This document shows, piece by piece, positions 42,859 through 53,747 of a stretch of 64,000 nucleotides of DNA. A model generated the notes under the pieces. That model saw nothing but the letters and a program-made list of their open reading frames with translations. It ran no database searches and was not told the origin of the DNA. The DNA is from Halomonas sp. DQ26W. Its GTDB lineage: Bacteria > Pseudomonadota > Gammaproteobacteria > Pseudomonadales > Halomonadaceae. Location: assembly GCF_003339685.1 (NCBI RefSeq), contig NZ_QPKI01000003.1, positions 122,301-186,300 on the forward strand, in the 5' to 3' direction. Position 1 is the first letter of the stretch. Every line of letters starts with the position of its first letter. The position numbers and the translations under genes were made by a program.

Positions 42859-43046
42859 GGCGAATTTCCCCCAAGTCTCCTATACGCCTTGCCGGTATCA
42901 GGGAAGGTCTCCGTCACCGAGCGGTCGAGTGCAGGCACAGCACGGTGCGCCTCGGACCATGACAAACGGCAAGGAGTGCATGGACAGGCGCTCCAGTTAC
43001 TGCCGTGGCAAAGCGGCTCAACCGCTCAGCCACGACAGGACAAGGC

Positions 43047-44096
<1,050 letters not shown>

Positions 44097-44265
44097 CTAG
44101 AGCAGACCGGGGACCCTTGTGCGGATGCAAACGGTATCATCGCGGCCCCCGCGCAGCAAGCGACATGCCACCCCCATCGCCTAGAGAAGAGTGCCCGCAG
44201 CACATCGGATGTGGTACCTTTTCCTGCTATTCATCATCCCCAATCCGTGCGAGGACACCCAGCCC

Positions 44266-44553
44266 ATGGCGCTTGAACACGCAGACGTGCAGCGGGCCGC
44301 CCACCTGGCCCGCCTTGGCCTGAACGACGATGAAGCCGCCGGCTATGTCGATGATCTTGGTCGTATTCTTGAAATGGTCGATATGCTACAGGCCCTCGAC
44401 ACCGACGGTGTTGCACCACTGGCCCACCCGCTGGATGCCACCCAGCGCCTGCGCGCCGATGAAGTCACCGAAGCCGATCAGCGCGAAGAATTCCAGCGCT
44501 GCGCCCCCGCCGTCGAGAACGGTCTTTATCTGGTGCCTCGGGTCGTCGAATGA
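44266..44553 (+). CDS. gatC: Asp/Glu-tRNA amidotransferase subunit C
   Basis: Small scaffold subunit of GatCAB, wrapping the GatA-GatB interface. The 95-residue product has the standard pattern: [16 protein letters not shown] at the start, then [19 protein letters not shown] and the C-terminal [11 protein letters not shown]. The start at 44266 matches homologues; the upstream frame (44191) is not conserved. First gene of gatCAB. Confidence 0.95.
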   Translation: MALEHADVQRAAHLARLGLNDDEAAGYVDDLGRILEMVDMLQALDTDGVAPLAHPLDATQRLRADEVTEADQREEFQRCAPAVENGLYLVPRVVE

Positions 44554-44603
44554 TCGCACGCGCCCTCTTCCGTTAACGGCACGCTTTCATGGAGCCATGC
44601 CGC

Positions 44604-46064
44604 ATGCATGACAAGACGCTTGTCGAACTCGCCCGAGCGCTGGACGCCGGCGAGTTCTCCAGCCGCGAACTGACCCAGCACCTGCTGGGCCGCATCGACC
44701 GCCTCGACGGTGAGCTGAACAGCTTCATTACCGTCACCTTCGACCAGGCCCTCGCTGCCGCCGACGAAGCCGACGCCGCGCGGGCCAAGGGCAACGCTGG
44801 GCCGCTCACCGGCCTGCCGCTGGCTCTGAAAGACATCTTCTGTACCCGCGGCGTGAAGACCAGCTGCGGTTCGAAGATGCTCGACAGCTTCGTCTCGCCC
44901 TACGACGCCAGCGTGGTCGAGAAGCTCCGGGCCGCCGGCACGGTGAGCCTGGGCAAGACCAACATGGACGAGTTCGCCATGGGCTCCTCCAACGAGAACA
45001 GCCACTACGGCCCGGTGCACAACCCCTGGGATCTCACCGCGGTGCCCGGCGGCTCCTCGGGAGGCTCCGCCGCCGCGGTTGCCGCCGGGCTAGTGCCCGC
45101 GGCCATGGGCACCGACACCGGCGGTTCGATCCGTCAGCCGGCCGCCTTCTGCGGCATCACCGGTCTCAAGCCCACCTATGGGCGGGTGTCACGCTACGGC
45201 ATCATTGCCTATGCCTCGAGCCTCGACCAGGCGGGCCCCATGGCCCACTCCGCCGAGGACTGCGCCCTGTTGCTGGGCGCTATCGCCGGGCACGACCTGC
45301 GCGACTCCACCTGCGTCGCCCGCGGCGTGCCCAACTATTCCGAAGAGCTCGCCGCCCCGTTGAACGGCCTCAAGATCGGCCTGCCCAGCGAGTATTTCGG
45401 TGACGGCCTTGATCCGGCGGTAGAGAAGGCAACCCGCGAGGCGATCGCTGTCTTCGAGTCGCTAGGCGCCAGTGTGCGCGAGGTGAGCCTGCCGCACACC
45501 CACTACGCCATCCCGGCCTACTACGTCATCGCGCCGGCCGAGGCCTCCTCGAACCTGTCACGCTTCGACGGCGTGCGCTTCGGCCATCGCTGCGACAACC
45601 CGGTCGACCTGATCGACCTCTACAAGCGCAGCCGCGCCGAGGGTTTCGGCGACGAGGTCAAGCGGCGCATCCTGATCGGCACCCACACCCTCTCCGAGGG
45701 CTTCTTCGATGCGTACTACAAGAAGGCCCAACAGGTGCGGCGGCTGATCCGTCAGGATTTCCTCGACGCCTTCGAAGAGGTCGACGTGCTGATGGGGCCA
45801 GCCTCGCCCACGCCGGCCTTCGATCTGGGGGCCAACAAGGACCCCGTGTCGATGTATCTGCAGGATATCTACACCATCGCCGTCAACCTGGCCGGTATCC
45901 CCGGCATCAGCGTGCCGGCCGGCTTCGTAGGCAGCCGCCCGGTGGGCCTGCAGATCCTCGGCAGCCACTTCACCGAGGCACGACTGCTCAACGTCGCCCA
46001 CCAGTTCCAGCAGGCCACCGACTGGCACCGTCGTCGTCCCGCCTTCGCCGAGGAGAACGCCTGA
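44604..46064 (+). CDS. gatA: Asp/Glu-tRNA amidotransferase subunit A
   Basis: Amidase-signature subunit that generates ammonia from glutamine to convert Asp-tRNA(Asn) and/or Glu-tRNA(Gln). The Ser-cisSer-Lys machinery is visible: the lysine in LALKDIFC, the cis-serine in [15 protein letters not shown] and the nucleophile in [11 protein letters not shown]. Length 486 residues with the start at 44604; an ATG five codons earlier (44589) is the alternative. Its stop overlaps gatB by one base. Confidence 0.97.
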   Translation: MHDKTLVELARALDAGEFSSRELTQHLLGRIDRLDGELNSFITVTFDQALAAADEADAARAKGNAGPLTGLPLALKDIFCTRGVKTSCGSKMLDSFVSPYDASVVEKLRAAGTVSLGKTNMDEFAMGSSNENSHYGPVHNPWDLTAVPGGSSGGSAAAVAAGLVPAAMGTDTGGSIRQPAAFCGITGLKPTYGRVSRYGIIAYASSLDQAGPMAHSAEDCALLLGAIAGHDLRDSTCVARGVPNYSEELAAPLNGLKIGLPSEYFGDGLDPAVEKATREAIAVFESLGASVREVSLPHTHYAIPAYYVIAPAEASSNLSRFDGVRFGHRCDNPVDLIDLYKRSRAEGFGDEVKRRILIGTHTLSEGFFDAYYKKAQQVRRLIRQDFLDAFEEVDVLMGPASPTPAFDLGANKDPVSMYLQDIYTIAVNLAGIPGISVPAGFVGSRPVGLQILGSHFTEARLLNVAHQFQQATDWHRRRPAFAEENA

Positions 46065-47518
46065 TGCAATGGGAAACCGTGATCGGGCTGGAGGTCCACG
46101 TCCAGCTTGCCACTCGCTCGAAGATATTTTCCGGCGCGTCCACGGCCTTCGGCGCCGAGCCCAACACCCAGGCCTGCGCCGTCGACCTGGGCCTGCCCGG
46201 TGTGCTGCCGGTGCTCAACGAGGCAGCCGTGGCCATGGCCGTACAGTTCGGCCTGGCGATCCACGCCGAGATTCCCGAGATCTCGGTCTTCGACCGCAAG
46301 AACTATTTCTACCCCGACCTGCCCAAGGGCTACCAGACCAGCCAGATGTATCACCCCATCGTCGGCGCCGGCGAAGTGGAGATCACCCTGGATGACGGCA
46401 GCACCAAGCGTATTCGGGTGCACCATGCCCACCTGGAAGAGGATGCCGGCAAGTCGCTGCATGAGGACTTCCACGGCATGACCGGGGTCGACCTCAACCG
46501 GGCCGGCACGCCGCTGCTGGAGATCGTCTCCGAACCGGACCTGCGCTCGGCGAAGGAAGCCGCCGCCTATCTCAAGGCGATTCACTCCATCGTCACCTAT
46601 CTCGGCATCAGCGACGGCAACATGGCCGAAGGGTCGATGCGCTGTGACGTCAACGTCTCGGTGCGCCCCCGGGGCCAGGAAGCCTATGGCACCCGAGCCG
46701 AGATCAAGAACGTCAACTCCTTTCGCTTCGTCGAGCGTGCCATCGCCTTCGAGGTGGAGCGTCAGGTTGAGCTGATCGAGGATGGCGGCAAGGTGGTGCA
46801 GGAGACTCGCCTGTTCGACCCCGACCGCGACGAGACTCGCAGCATGCGCACCAAGGAGGAGGCCAACGACTACCGTTACTTCCCCTGCCCCGACCTGCTT
46901 CCCGTGGTGCTGGACCAGGCCTATGTCGATCACCTGCGCAGCAACCTCCCGGAGCTGCCCGCCGAGAAGCGCGCTCGTTTCGAACAGGAACTGGGGCTTT
47001 CCGCCTACGATGCCAGCCTGCTCTCCGCCACCCGGGAGATGGCCGACTTCTTCGAAGAGGCCAAGAACGTCTGCGGCGATGCCAAGCAGGCCGCCAACTG
47101 GGTGCAGGGCGAGCTCTCCGGCGCGCTCAACCGGGAAAGCCTGCCGATCGCCGACAGCCCCGTTTCGGCCCGCCAGCTCGGCGAGCTGATCGCCAGGGTC
47201 ATCGACGACACCATCAACGGCAAGGCCGCCAAGCAGGTTTTCCAGGCCCTGTGGAACGGCCAGGGCGCCAGTGCCGACGACATCATCGAGGCCCAAGGGC
47301 TCAAGCAGGTCACCGACAGCGGTGCCATCGAATCGATGATCGACCAGGTGATTGCCGAAAGCCCCGGACAGGTGGCCCAATACCGCGACGCCGAGCCGGA
47401 CAAGCGCGGCAAGATGATCGGTTACTTCGTCGGCCAGGTGATGAAGGCTTCCCGAGGCACCGCCAACCCTCAGCAGGTCAACCAGCTGCTGAAAGAAAAG
47501 CTGGACGCACTCTGCTGA
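46064..47518 (+). CDS. gatB: Asp/Glu-tRNA amidotransferase subunit B
   Basis: tRNA-binding and transamidation subunit of GatCAB. The N-terminus [22 protein letters not shown], the kinase-like active site with [15 protein letters not shown] and the C-terminal YqeY-like tail domain ([35 protein letters not shown]) are all present. Length 484 residues. Last gene of the operon, followed by a hairpin at 47526-47558. Confidence 0.97.
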   Translation: MQWETVIGLEVHVQLATRSKIFSGASTAFGAEPNTQACAVDLGLPGVLPVLNEAAVAMAVQFGLAIHAEIPEISVFDRKNYFYPDLPKGYQTSQMYHPIVGAGEVEITLDDGSTKRIRVHHAHLEEDAGKSLHEDFHGMTGVDLNRAGTPLLEIVSEPDLRSAKEAAAYLKAIHSIVTYLGISDGNMAEGSMRCDVNVSVRPRGQEAYGTRAEIKNVNSFRFVERAIAFEVERQVELIEDGGKVVQETRLFDPDRDETRSMRTKEEANDYRYFPCPDLLPVVLDQAYVDHLRSNLPELPAEKRARFEQELGLSAYDASLLSATREMADFFEEAKNVCGDAKQAANWVQGELSGALNRESLPIADSPVSARQLGELIARVIDDTINGKAAKQVFQALWNGQGASADDIIEAQGLKQVTDSGAIESMIDQVIAESPGQVAQYRDAEPDKRGKMIGYFVGQVMKASRGTANPQQVNQLLKEKLDALC

Positions 47519-47525
47519 GCCCGAC

Positions 47526-47558
47526 GGGGTGTGATGCGCCATCGGCGCGTCATGCCCC
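47526..47558 (+). terminator. Hairpin after gatB
   Basis: A 15-bp stem GGGGTGTGATGCGCC / GGCGCGTCATGCCCC with three G-T wobbles and loop ATC. It has no T-run after it, so it may be a Rho-assisted or processing hairpin. It separates gatCAB from the regulator gene. Confidence 0.55.
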
Positions 47559-47586
47559 GGCTGCCCGAGACCACAAGGAGATCAGG

Positions 47587-48138
47587 ATGTCGGATGACGT
47601 CGGTGCACGGCTGCGCGCCCTGCGTACCCTGCGTGGCATTTCTCAGCGCGAGCTGGCCAAGCGCTGCGGTGTCACCCACTCCAGCCTGTCGCTGATCGAA
47701 CAGGGCAAGGTCAGCCCCTCGGTCAGCTCACTGAAGAAGATCCTCGACGCCATCCCGATCAGCGTTGGCGACTTCTTCACCATGAACCTGGAGAGCCGCG
47801 ATCAGGTATTCTATTCCGCTGTCGAACTGGCCGATGTAGGCACCGGCGAGGTGATCTACAAGCTGGTCGGCGCCAATCGCGATAGCCGCGCGCTGGCGTT
47901 CATGATCGAGACTTACCCACCCGGCGCCGATACCGGCCGCGAGATGATCGCCCATCAGGGCGAAGAAGCCGGCGTCGTGCTGGAAGGCGAGATCGAGATC
48001 ACCATCGGTGCCGAATCTCGCACCCTCGGTGCGGGGGAAGCCTACTACTTCGATACCAACGTGCCCCACCGCTTCCGCAATCCCGGCAAGGCACCCTGCC
48101 GGCTGGTCAGCTGCTGTACCCCCGCTCGCACGTTCTGA
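47587..48138 (+). CDS. puuR: XRE-cupin transcriptional regulator, PuuR-like
   Basis: Two-domain repressor: an XRE helix-turn-helix at about 8-62 (GISQRELAKRCGVTHSSLSLIEQGKVSPSVSSLKKIL) and a C-terminal cupin at about 110-178. The segment ALAFMIETYPPGADTGREMIAHQGEEAGVVLEGEIEITIG closely follows E. coli PuuR, the putrescine-responsive repressor of the puu genes, and length is similar (183 against 185). A perfect AAGGAG site precedes the ATG. Polyamine genes start about 2.7 kb downstream, supporting the role; the symbol is by similarity and context. Confidence 0.75.
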   Translation: MSDDVGARLRALRTLRGISQRELAKRCGVTHSSLSLIEQGKVSPSVSSLKKILDAIPISVGDFFTMNLESRDQVFYSAVELADVGTGEVIYKLVGANRDSRALAFMIETYPPGADTGREMIAHQGEEAGVVLEGEIEITIGAESRTLGAGEAYYFDTNVPHRFRNPGKAPCRLVSCCTPARTF

Positions 48139-48179
48139 CCCCTTCCGCTTCATTCACTTGCCTGTACCGGAGAGACATC

Positions 48180-48344
48180 ATGTTCGGATGGCTGAAGCCT
48201 GACCCGAAGAAGAAACTGCAAAAGGCTTATGAGCACAAGCTGCAACAGGCGATGGAGGCCGCGCGCAACGGCGACATGCGCGCCAATGCGTCGCTGACCG
48301 AGGAAGCCGAAAGCCTGCTCGCCGAGCTCAGGCAATACCCATAG
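48180..48344 (+). CDS. Small DUF6435-like protein
   Basis: A 54-residue reading frame beginning MFGWLKPDPKKKLQKAYEHK and ending EAESLLAELRQYP. It is highly charged and probably all helical. It resembles short DUF6435-type proteins annotated in marine gammaproteobacteria, with no known function. A CCGGAGAG sequence lies just upstream of the ATG, and it follows the regulator by 41 bp, so it may share its transcript. A terminator hairpin follows at once. Confidence 0.7.
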   Translation: MFGWLKPDPKKKLQKAYEHKLQQAMEAARNGDMRANASLTEEAESLLAELRQYP

Positions 48345-48357
48345 CCAAGGGGGTGAC

Positions 48358-48377
48358 GCCGGAAGGCCGGCTTATTT
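48358..48377. terminator. Terminator after the small DUF6435-like gene
   Basis: Stem GCCGG / CCGGC with loop AAGG followed by TTATTT. It overlaps the stop codon of the convergent rmuC. Confidence 0.6.
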
Positions 48378-49772
48378 GAGTGACCCCGGGGCAGTTCGCT
48401 CCAGGTCATCCACCCCGCCCCCCGCCTCGTCGTGCCAGCCGGGGGTGAGTTCGAGGCGGGCCCGTTCGACAAGCTCGGCGGGCAGCTCCTTCTTGACCGC
48501 CACCCCGAGATCCTGGAATTCGGCGGTCTGCTTGATCAGGTTGGCACGGCCATTGACCAGCTGTCCCATGGCCCTGTCATAGCTGTCTCGGGCACCGTCC
48601 AGTTTCCTGCCGACATCCTCCATGCTTTCGAGGAAGAGGCGCAGCTTGTTGTAGAACTTCTCGGCACGGCTGGCCAGCTCGGCGCTGTGACGGCTCTGAT
48701 CCTCGAAGCGCCACAGCTGGCGCACGATATTCAAGCTGGTCAGCAGCGTGGTGGGCGTCGCCACCAGGACGTTATTCTCGATGGCCCGCTGGAAGAGCGA
48801 CTCGTCGAACTTGAGCGCCTCCACATAGGCCGACTCCACCGGAATGAACATCACCACCACCTCCGGCGAGTTCAGGCCCGGCAGATCGTAGTAGTGTTTG
48901 TCGGCCAGCTCGGCAATACGATCGCCCACCGCCCGGGCGTGTTCGGCCAGTGCCTGCCCCCTCGCCATCTCGTCGTCGGCGTTCACGTACCTCACATAAG
49001 CGGACAGCGACGTCTTGGCATCGATCACCAGGTGCTTGCCCTGGGGCAGGTAGACGATGGCATCGGGCCGCCGGCGCCCCTCCTCGGTGGTGAAGCTGAC
49101 CTCGCGCTGGTAGTCCTTGCCGGCACGCAGCCCGGAGCCCTCCAGTACGTTCTCGAGCATCAGCTCGCCCCAGTTGCCCTGCACCTTCTTCTGCCCCTGG
49201 AGCGCCCGGGTCAGGCGATCGGCCTGGTCGGTGATCTCGCGGTTGAGGTTCTGCAGATGCTTGAGCTCGGTGCGCAGGCTGGCGCGCTGCTCGGTGTCGA
49301 AGCGATGAATGGATTCCACTTTCTCGCGAAACCCCTTCATCTCGCTCTGGATGGGCTGCAACAAGCCGCTGATATGCTTCTGGGAAAGCTCCGAGAAGGC
49401 GCGCCCCTTGCGTTCGAGTATCTCGCTGGCCAGCACTTCGAACTCTTGCTTGAGCTGGTCGCGGCTGTCGCGCAGCAGCGTGAGCTGCTCGGCGAAGTGC
49501 TGCTGCTTCTGCTCCAGCGTGGTAGCCAGGCGCGCCTCGCTTACCTGTACCTCGCCGAGCATGCGCTGCGATTCATCGAGGCGTCGCTCGCGCTCGGCAA
49601 GCCGCTCGCGCAGCTCGGCCAGGGCGGTGGCGTACCGTCGGGCATCGGCGCGCTGACGCCGGGCAGCGAACAGGCCGGCCAGGCCGAAAGCAAGCAGGAA
49701 TGCCGGCAGCGCCGAGAGCGCCATGGCATAGCCAACGGGAAGGGAATCCAGCAGTGTCGTCAGATCAGTCAA
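48372..49772 (-). CDS. rmuC: DNA recombination protein RmuC, TTG start
   Basis: Membrane-anchored protein that limits inversions at short repeats; it has a restriction-endonuclease-like C-terminal domain. One N-terminal helix (about 15-36) is followed by a long coiled coil (about 40-140) and the RmuC domain with RPDAIVYLPQGKHLVIDAKTSLSAYVRYVNADD and FIPVESAYVEAL. The frame opens with TTG at 49772, which has AGGAG 8 bases upstream; the next ATG (residue 16) would cut into the membrane helix. Length 466 residues. Confidence 0.9.
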   Translation of the reverse strand: MTDLTTLLDSLPVGYAMALSALPAFLLAFGLAGLFAARRQRADARRYATALAELRERLAERERRLDESQRMLGEVQVSEARLATTLEQKQQHFAEQLTLLRDSRDQLKQEFEVLASEILERKGRAFSELSQKHISGLLQPIQSEMKGFREKVESIHRFDTEQRASLRTELKHLQNLNREITDQADRLTRALQGQKKVQGNWGELMLENVLEGSGLRAGKDYQREVSFTTEEGRRRPDAIVYLPQGKHLVIDAKTSLSAYVRYVNADDEMARGQALAEHARAVGDRIAELADKHYYDLPGLNSPEVVVMFIPVESAYVEALKFDESLFQRAIENNVLVATPTTLLTSLNIVRQLWRFEDQSRHSAELASRAEKFYNKLRLFLESMEDVGRKLDGARDSYDRAMGQLVNGRANLIKQTAEFQDLGVAVKKELPAELVERARLELTPGWHDEAGGGVDDLERTAPGSLK

Positions 49773-49974
49773 GGGGCTTTCTCCTGCTGCAGCGCGAATG
49801 GGGCCGGGACGAAAGTCTCCCCAAAACCGTCAAGCTTGTCACTGTTTACCCATAGATATCCTGCTGCAAGTCCCAGCTCACTCATCGGCTTCGGTCGGAT
49901 CACGACCAGCCTGCAGTCGTCAACGCGAGGCCATGGTATCGTGAGTCTTCAGCGCCACTTAGCCTACGACCCCC

Positions 49975-50790
49975 ATGCTCGATTTCCTTGCCCGTTCCCA
50001 AAGCCTTGCCTGGCACCAGCAGCTGGCACGCCTGGTGCGCACGGCGGCAGCGTCCGACTTTCCGGCCAGGCTCGACCAATGCTTGCGCGAGCTCGTGGGC
50101 CACGAAACCGTACTGATCAACGCCTATCGCGGCCGCCGCCGGCCACTGCTGATTCATGACGACTACCCCCCGCATCGACGCGAACAGGGCATCGAACGCT
50201 ACCTGAGCAAGGCCTATCTGCTCGACCCCTTCTTCACTGCCGTGAGCGACGGCCTGGACCAGGGCGCCCACCGCCTGCGCGAACTGGCGCCGGACCGTTT
50301 CGAGGCCAGCGATTACTACGCCCACTACTACCGAGCCTTGGGCCTGGTGGATGAAGTCGGCATCTTCTGCCGGGTCGAGGAGGATGTGGTAATTGCCGTG
50401 TCGCTGGGCTTCGGGGCCAACTCACCACCGCTGACCCGTCGCGCCCTGCAGGCCTTGCGCTACCTCTCACCCATGATGGAAGCGCTGCTGGTCGAGTACT
50501 GGAAATGGCAGGGCAGCCAGTTCCAGCAGCGCCTGGCGGAGCAGGAACCGGTGGAAGCGGCCTTGGCCAGTTTCGGCGCCGGGGTACTGACGACTCGTGA
50601 GCAGGAGATCGTGCGCCTGCTGCTGGCTGGCCACTCGACGAAATCGGCAGCCCGAGAGCTCGATATCAGCGACGGTACGGTCAAGGTGCACCGCAAGCAC
50701 ATCTACCAGCGCCTCGACGTCTCCAGCCAGTCGCAGCTGTTCCGGCTATTCCTCGATCACGTGGCATTGGTTTCGCGACAGCAGTCGTGA
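49975..50790 (+). CDS. LuxR-family transcriptional regulator
   Basis: A 271-residue DNA-binding regulator. The C-terminal LuxR/NarL helix-turn-helix covers about 203-265 (LTTREQEIVRLLLAGHSTKSAARELDISDGTVKVHRKHIYQRLDV). The N-terminal 190 residues are a sensory domain of a type I cannot name, with no receiver aspartate motif and no clear acyl-homoserine-lactone pocket pattern. It lies between rmuC and the polyamine cluster and is a plausible local activator. No clear ribosome-binding site precedes the ATG. Confidence 0.8.
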   Translation: MLDFLARSQSLAWHQQLARLVRTAAASDFPARLDQCLRELVGHETVLINAYRGRRRPLLIHDDYPPHRREQGIERYLSKAYLLDPFFTAVSDGLDQGAHRLRELAPDRFEASDYYAHYYRALGLVDEVGIFCRVEEDVVIAVSLGFGANSPPLTRRALQALRYLSPMMEALLVEYWKWQGSQFQQRLAEQEPVEAALASFGAGVLTTREQEIVRLLLAGHSTKSAARELDISDGTVKVHRKHIYQRLDVSSQSQLFRLFLDHVALVSRQQS

Positions 50791-50811
50791 TGAACGGCTG
50801 AAACGAGAAAG

Positions 50812-50840
50812 GCCGGCTCCATAGACAAGAAGGAGCCGGC
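50812..50840. terminator. Terminator between the LuxR gene and aldehyde dehydrogenase A
   Basis: Perfect 9-bp stem GCCGGCTCC / GGAGCCGGC with an 11-base loop between convergent genes. The minus-strand product continues TTTCTCGTTTC, a U-rich tail for the dehydrogenase transcript. Confidence 0.75.
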
Positions 50841-50883
50841 AAGAGAGTTGATTTCCCAAATCGATGCATCGCGGGAGGAGAAT

Positions 50884-52392
50884 TCAGGGCGCAAGCGCCA
50901 TCCACACGCTCTTGAGGTTGGCGTACTCCTCCAGGCTGTGGTGCGACTTGTCGCGCCCGTTGCCCGACTGCTTGACCCCACCGAACGGCATGGTCTGATC
51001 GCCACCGGCCCAGTTGTTGACGAATACCTGGCCCGACTGCAGCCGCCGGGTCACTCGCATGATGCGGTCGATATCCTGGCTCCATAGCCCCGCGGCAAGC
51101 CCGTAGGGCGTGTCGTTGGCCATGGCCACGGCCTCGTCCTCGCTGTCGAAGCCGAACACTGCCAGCACCGGGCCGAAGATCTCCTCGCGGCCGATGGTCA
51201 TGGCCGGGGTCACCCCATCGAAGATGGTGGGCGGGATAAAGTAGCCAGGGCCTTCCAGGGCCTTGCCACCAGCGCGCAGCCGGGCGCCCTCCTCACGGCC
51301 CTTGGCGATATAGTCGAGCACCCGGCGATGCTGGGTCTCATCCACCATGGCGCCCATGAAACTCTCGGGATCCAGCGGGTCGCCGGGCTGCATGGCCTTG
51401 GCGGCCTCCACCACCTTGTCGACGAAGGCCTCGCGGATCGAGTTTTCCACCAGCAGGCGCGAGCCGGCGATGCACACCTCGCCCTGGTTATGGAAGATCG
51501 CCGCGGCGGCGTGCTGGGCCACCTGGTCCAGGTTCTTGCAGTCGGCAAACACGAGATTGGGGCTCTTGCCGCCGCACTCCAGGTAGACCCGCTTGAGGTT
51601 GGACTGACCGGCATACTGCATCAGCTGCTTGCCCACCTGGGTGGAGCCGGTGAAGGCCAGGCAGTCGACCTCCATGGAGAGCGCCAGCGCCTTGCCCACG
51701 GTATGGCCGAAGCCGGGCAGCACCTGGAAGGTGCCGCGGGGCAGGCCCGCCTCCCTGGCCAGCTGTGCCAGGCGCAGCGCGGAGAGCGGCGACTTCTCCG
51801 AGGGCTTGAGGATCACGCTGTTGCCGGCGGCCAGCGCCGGGGCGATCTTCCAGGCGGTCATCATCAGCGGGAAGTTCCACGGCACGATGGCCGCTACCAC
51901 ACCGATAGGCTCGCGCAGCACCATCGCCAGGGAGTCCTCGCCAGTGGGCGCCACCTCGCCGTAGAGCTTGTCGATGCACTCGGCCAGGTAGCGGATACAG
52001 GCGATGGCGCCGGCCATGTCGCCCAGCGAGCTCGAAACCGGCTTACCCATGTCGAGAGTATCGAGCAGCGCCAGCTCGTGCCTGTGGGCCTCCATCAGGT
52101 CGGCCAGACGCAGCAGCACCTCCTTGCGCTTGGCGGGTGCCAGACGGGACCATTCGCCACCGGAGAAGGCATCCCGGGCCACCGCCACGGCGCGCTCGGC
52201 ATCCGGCGCATCGCAGCTGGCCACCTGGGCCAATATCTCGTTCGTTGCAGGATTGCGAGACTCGAAGGTGTCACCGCTCGTGGCATCAACGAAGACGTCG
52301 TCAATATAGGCGCGCGACTCGACGGCAAGCTCGGCGACCATGGCCTGCCAGTCGGCGTGTGTCGTGGGCATCGTTGGCCCTACGTAGCTCAT
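50884..52392 (-). CDS. Aldehyde dehydrogenase, PuuC/KauB-like (module A)
   Basis: NAD(P)-dependent aldehyde dehydrogenase of 502 residues, of the kind that oxidises aminoaldehydes in polyamine breakdown. The catalytic cysteine is C307 in GEVCIAGSR, with the general-base glutamate in YLECGGKSPN. The start at 52392 has a GGAGGAAA site and overlaps the hydrolase stop by four bases, so the two are coupled. It is a close paralogue of the gene at 58604-60112, same length and same catalytic numbering. Context suggests oxidation of a carbamoyl-protected aminobutanal; that substrate is inference. Confidence 0.9.
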   Translation of the reverse strand: MSYVGPTMPTTHADWQAMVAELAVESRAYIDDVFVDATSGDTFESRNPATNEILAQVASCDAPDAERAVAVARDAFSGGEWSRLAPAKRKEVLLRLADLMEAHRHELALLDTLDMGKPVSSSLGDMAGAIACIRYLAECIDKLYGEVAPTGEDSLAMVLREPIGVVAAIVPWNFPLMMTAWKIAPALAAGNSVILKPSEKSPLSALRLAQLAREAGLPRGTFQVLPGFGHTVGKALALSMEVDCLAFTGSTQVGKQLMQYAGQSNLKRVYLECGGKSPNLVFADCKNLDQVAQHAAAAIFHNQGEVCIAGSRLLVENSIREAFVDKVVEAAKAMQPGDPLDPESFMGAMVDETQHRRVLDYIAKGREEGARLRAGGKALEGPGYFIPPTIFDGVTPAMTIGREEIFGPVLAVFGFDSEDEAVAMANDTPYGLAAGLWSQDIDRIMRVTRRLQSGQVFVNNWAGGDQTMPFGGVKQSGNGRDKSHHSLEEYANLKSVWMALAP

Positions 52393-53633
52393 ACCGTTTC
52401 CTCCCGATTCGCCCGTTCGATCAAGGCATCGCAAAGCACCTCGGCGCCCAGGGCACAGTGCTCCGGGCTGGCGTACTCCGCCTCGTTATGACTGATGCCG
52501 TCGCGACAGGGAATAAAGATCATCGAAGTGGGGGCGACCCGGGAGACATAGACGGCGTCGTGGCCGGCGCCACTCATCATGCGGCGGTAAGGCACGCCCT
52601 GGGCCAGGGCGGCCCGCTCCACGGCATCGACGCAGCCGGCATCGAACTCGACGACAGGTGAGGCCCAGACCCGCTCGCTTCGGGTTTCGACGCCGAAGGT
52701 CTCAGCGACGGCTGCCAACTCTCGCTCGAAGAGGGCCTCCAAGGCATCCAGCTCCCTCTCTTCCACATGGCGCAGGTCGAGGGTGAAGCGCACCTCACCG
52801 GGGACGACGTTGCGGGAGGGGCTGTCGATATCAAGGCAGCCAACGGTGACCTTGCTTCCGCCGCTGGCGTCCGCCAGGGCATGGCTCTGCAGGCGATCGA
52901 TCAACCGTGCTGCGCCAGCCAGGGCATCACGCCGATAGCCCATGGGCGTAGGGCCGGCGTGGGCTGTCTGGCCACGCAGGGTCACGTCGAACCAGCGCAT
53001 GCCCTGGGCGCCAGTCACCACGCCGATGGCCTCGTTCTCCTCCTCCAACACCGGGCCCTGCTCGATATGCAGCTCGAAGTAGCCTGCCAGGCGCGGTTCG
53101 CCCACCGGCATCTCGCCGGCAAAACCGGTGGCCTCCAGGGCCTGGCCCAGGGTCACGCCATCGCAATCCTGGCGCGACAGGGCGTAGGCTTCGCTGAACT
53201 CCCCGGCAAAGGTGCCGGAAGCGACCATGGCCGGGGCGAAGCGGCTACCCTCCTCGTTGGTCCACACCACCAGCTCGAGGGGGCGCTCGGTGACCACGCC
53301 CTGGTCATGCAGAGAGCGGAACACCTCGAGCCCCGCCAGCACCCCGAGGATACCGTCGAAGCGCCCGCCCTTGGGCTGGGTATCCAGGTGACTGCCGGTA
53401 GCCACCGGATCCAGGTCGTCACGCCTGCCGGGGCGGCGGATAAAAAGGTTGCCGACCCGGTCGACACGCAGCGTGCAGCCTATCGCCTCGCACCACTCGA
53501 TCAAAAGGCGCCGCCCGGCGGCGTCCTCCTCGGTGAGCGCCAGGCGGCAGCTGCCGCCGTTCGCGGTGGGGCCGATCTCGGCCATGGCCATCAGGCTCGA
53601 CCAGAGCCGCTGGCCGTCGATAGAAACCGTCAT
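52389..53633 (-). CDS. M20-family Zn hydrolase, N-carbamoyl-L-amino-acid hydrolase / allantoate amidohydrolase type
   Basis: Binuclear-metal amidohydrolase of the HyuC/AllC/AmaB group, which removes carbamoyl groups from ureido acids such as N-carbamoyl amino acids, 3-ureidopropionate and allantoate. Metal ligands are in GSHLDTQPKGGRFDG (H and D), the EEGSRF glutamates and the C-terminal HDA motif (SGAGHDAVYV). The 414-residue length is typical. It is coupled to aldehyde dehydrogenase A and divergent from an aminotransferase-transporter-agmatine deiminase operon. In that setting 4-ureidobutyrate is a natural candidate substrate; the exact substrate cannot be read from sequence. Confidence 0.88.
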   Translation of the reverse strand: MTVSIDGQRLWSSLMAMAEIGPTANGGSCRLALTEEDAAGRRLLIEWCEAIGCTLRVDRVGNLFIRRPGRRDDLDPVATGSHLDTQPKGGRFDGILGVLAGLEVFRSLHDQGVVTERPLELVVWTNEEGSRFAPAMVASGTFAGEFSEAYALSRQDCDGVTLGQALEATGFAGEMPVGEPRLAGYFELHIEQGPVLEEENEAIGVVTGAQGMRWFDVTLRGQTAHAGPTPMGYRRDALAGAARLIDRLQSHALADASGGSKVTVGCLDIDSPSRNVVPGEVRFTLDLRHVEERELDALEALFERELAAVAETFGVETRSERVWASPVVEFDAGCVDAVERAALAQGVPYRRMMSGAGHDAVYVSRVAPTSMIFIPCRDGISHNEAEYASPEHCALGAEVLCDALIERANREETV

Positions 53634-53689
53634 GGGTGCCTCCCTTTTGATTGTTCCCAGTCACCCTAGGCGGGAAGGTCGCAGCGACG

Positions 53690-53711
53690 ATATACCCCAA
53701 TCAGGATATAT
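53690..53711. promoter_or_regulatory. Candidate operator in the divergent module A control region
   Basis: An imperfect dyad centred between 53700 and 53701: ATATACCC on the left, GGATATAT on the right, 8 of 11 base pairs symmetric. It lies about 57 bp upstream of the hydrolase and 127 bp upstream of the aminotransferase, where a shared activator or repressor would bind. A related CAGGATATCT lies on the minus strand upstream of the LuxR gene (49854-49863). Confidence 0.35.
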
Positions 53712-53747
53712 TCCCGGCGCCTCGCCCCTCGCTAGTCTGCTCCTGAC

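Noticed and set aside
42859-43046. Small gene or RNA between mreB and mreC
   Set aside because: No conserved frame, hairpin with T-run or known RNA pattern was found; I regard it as leader or spacer for mreC.
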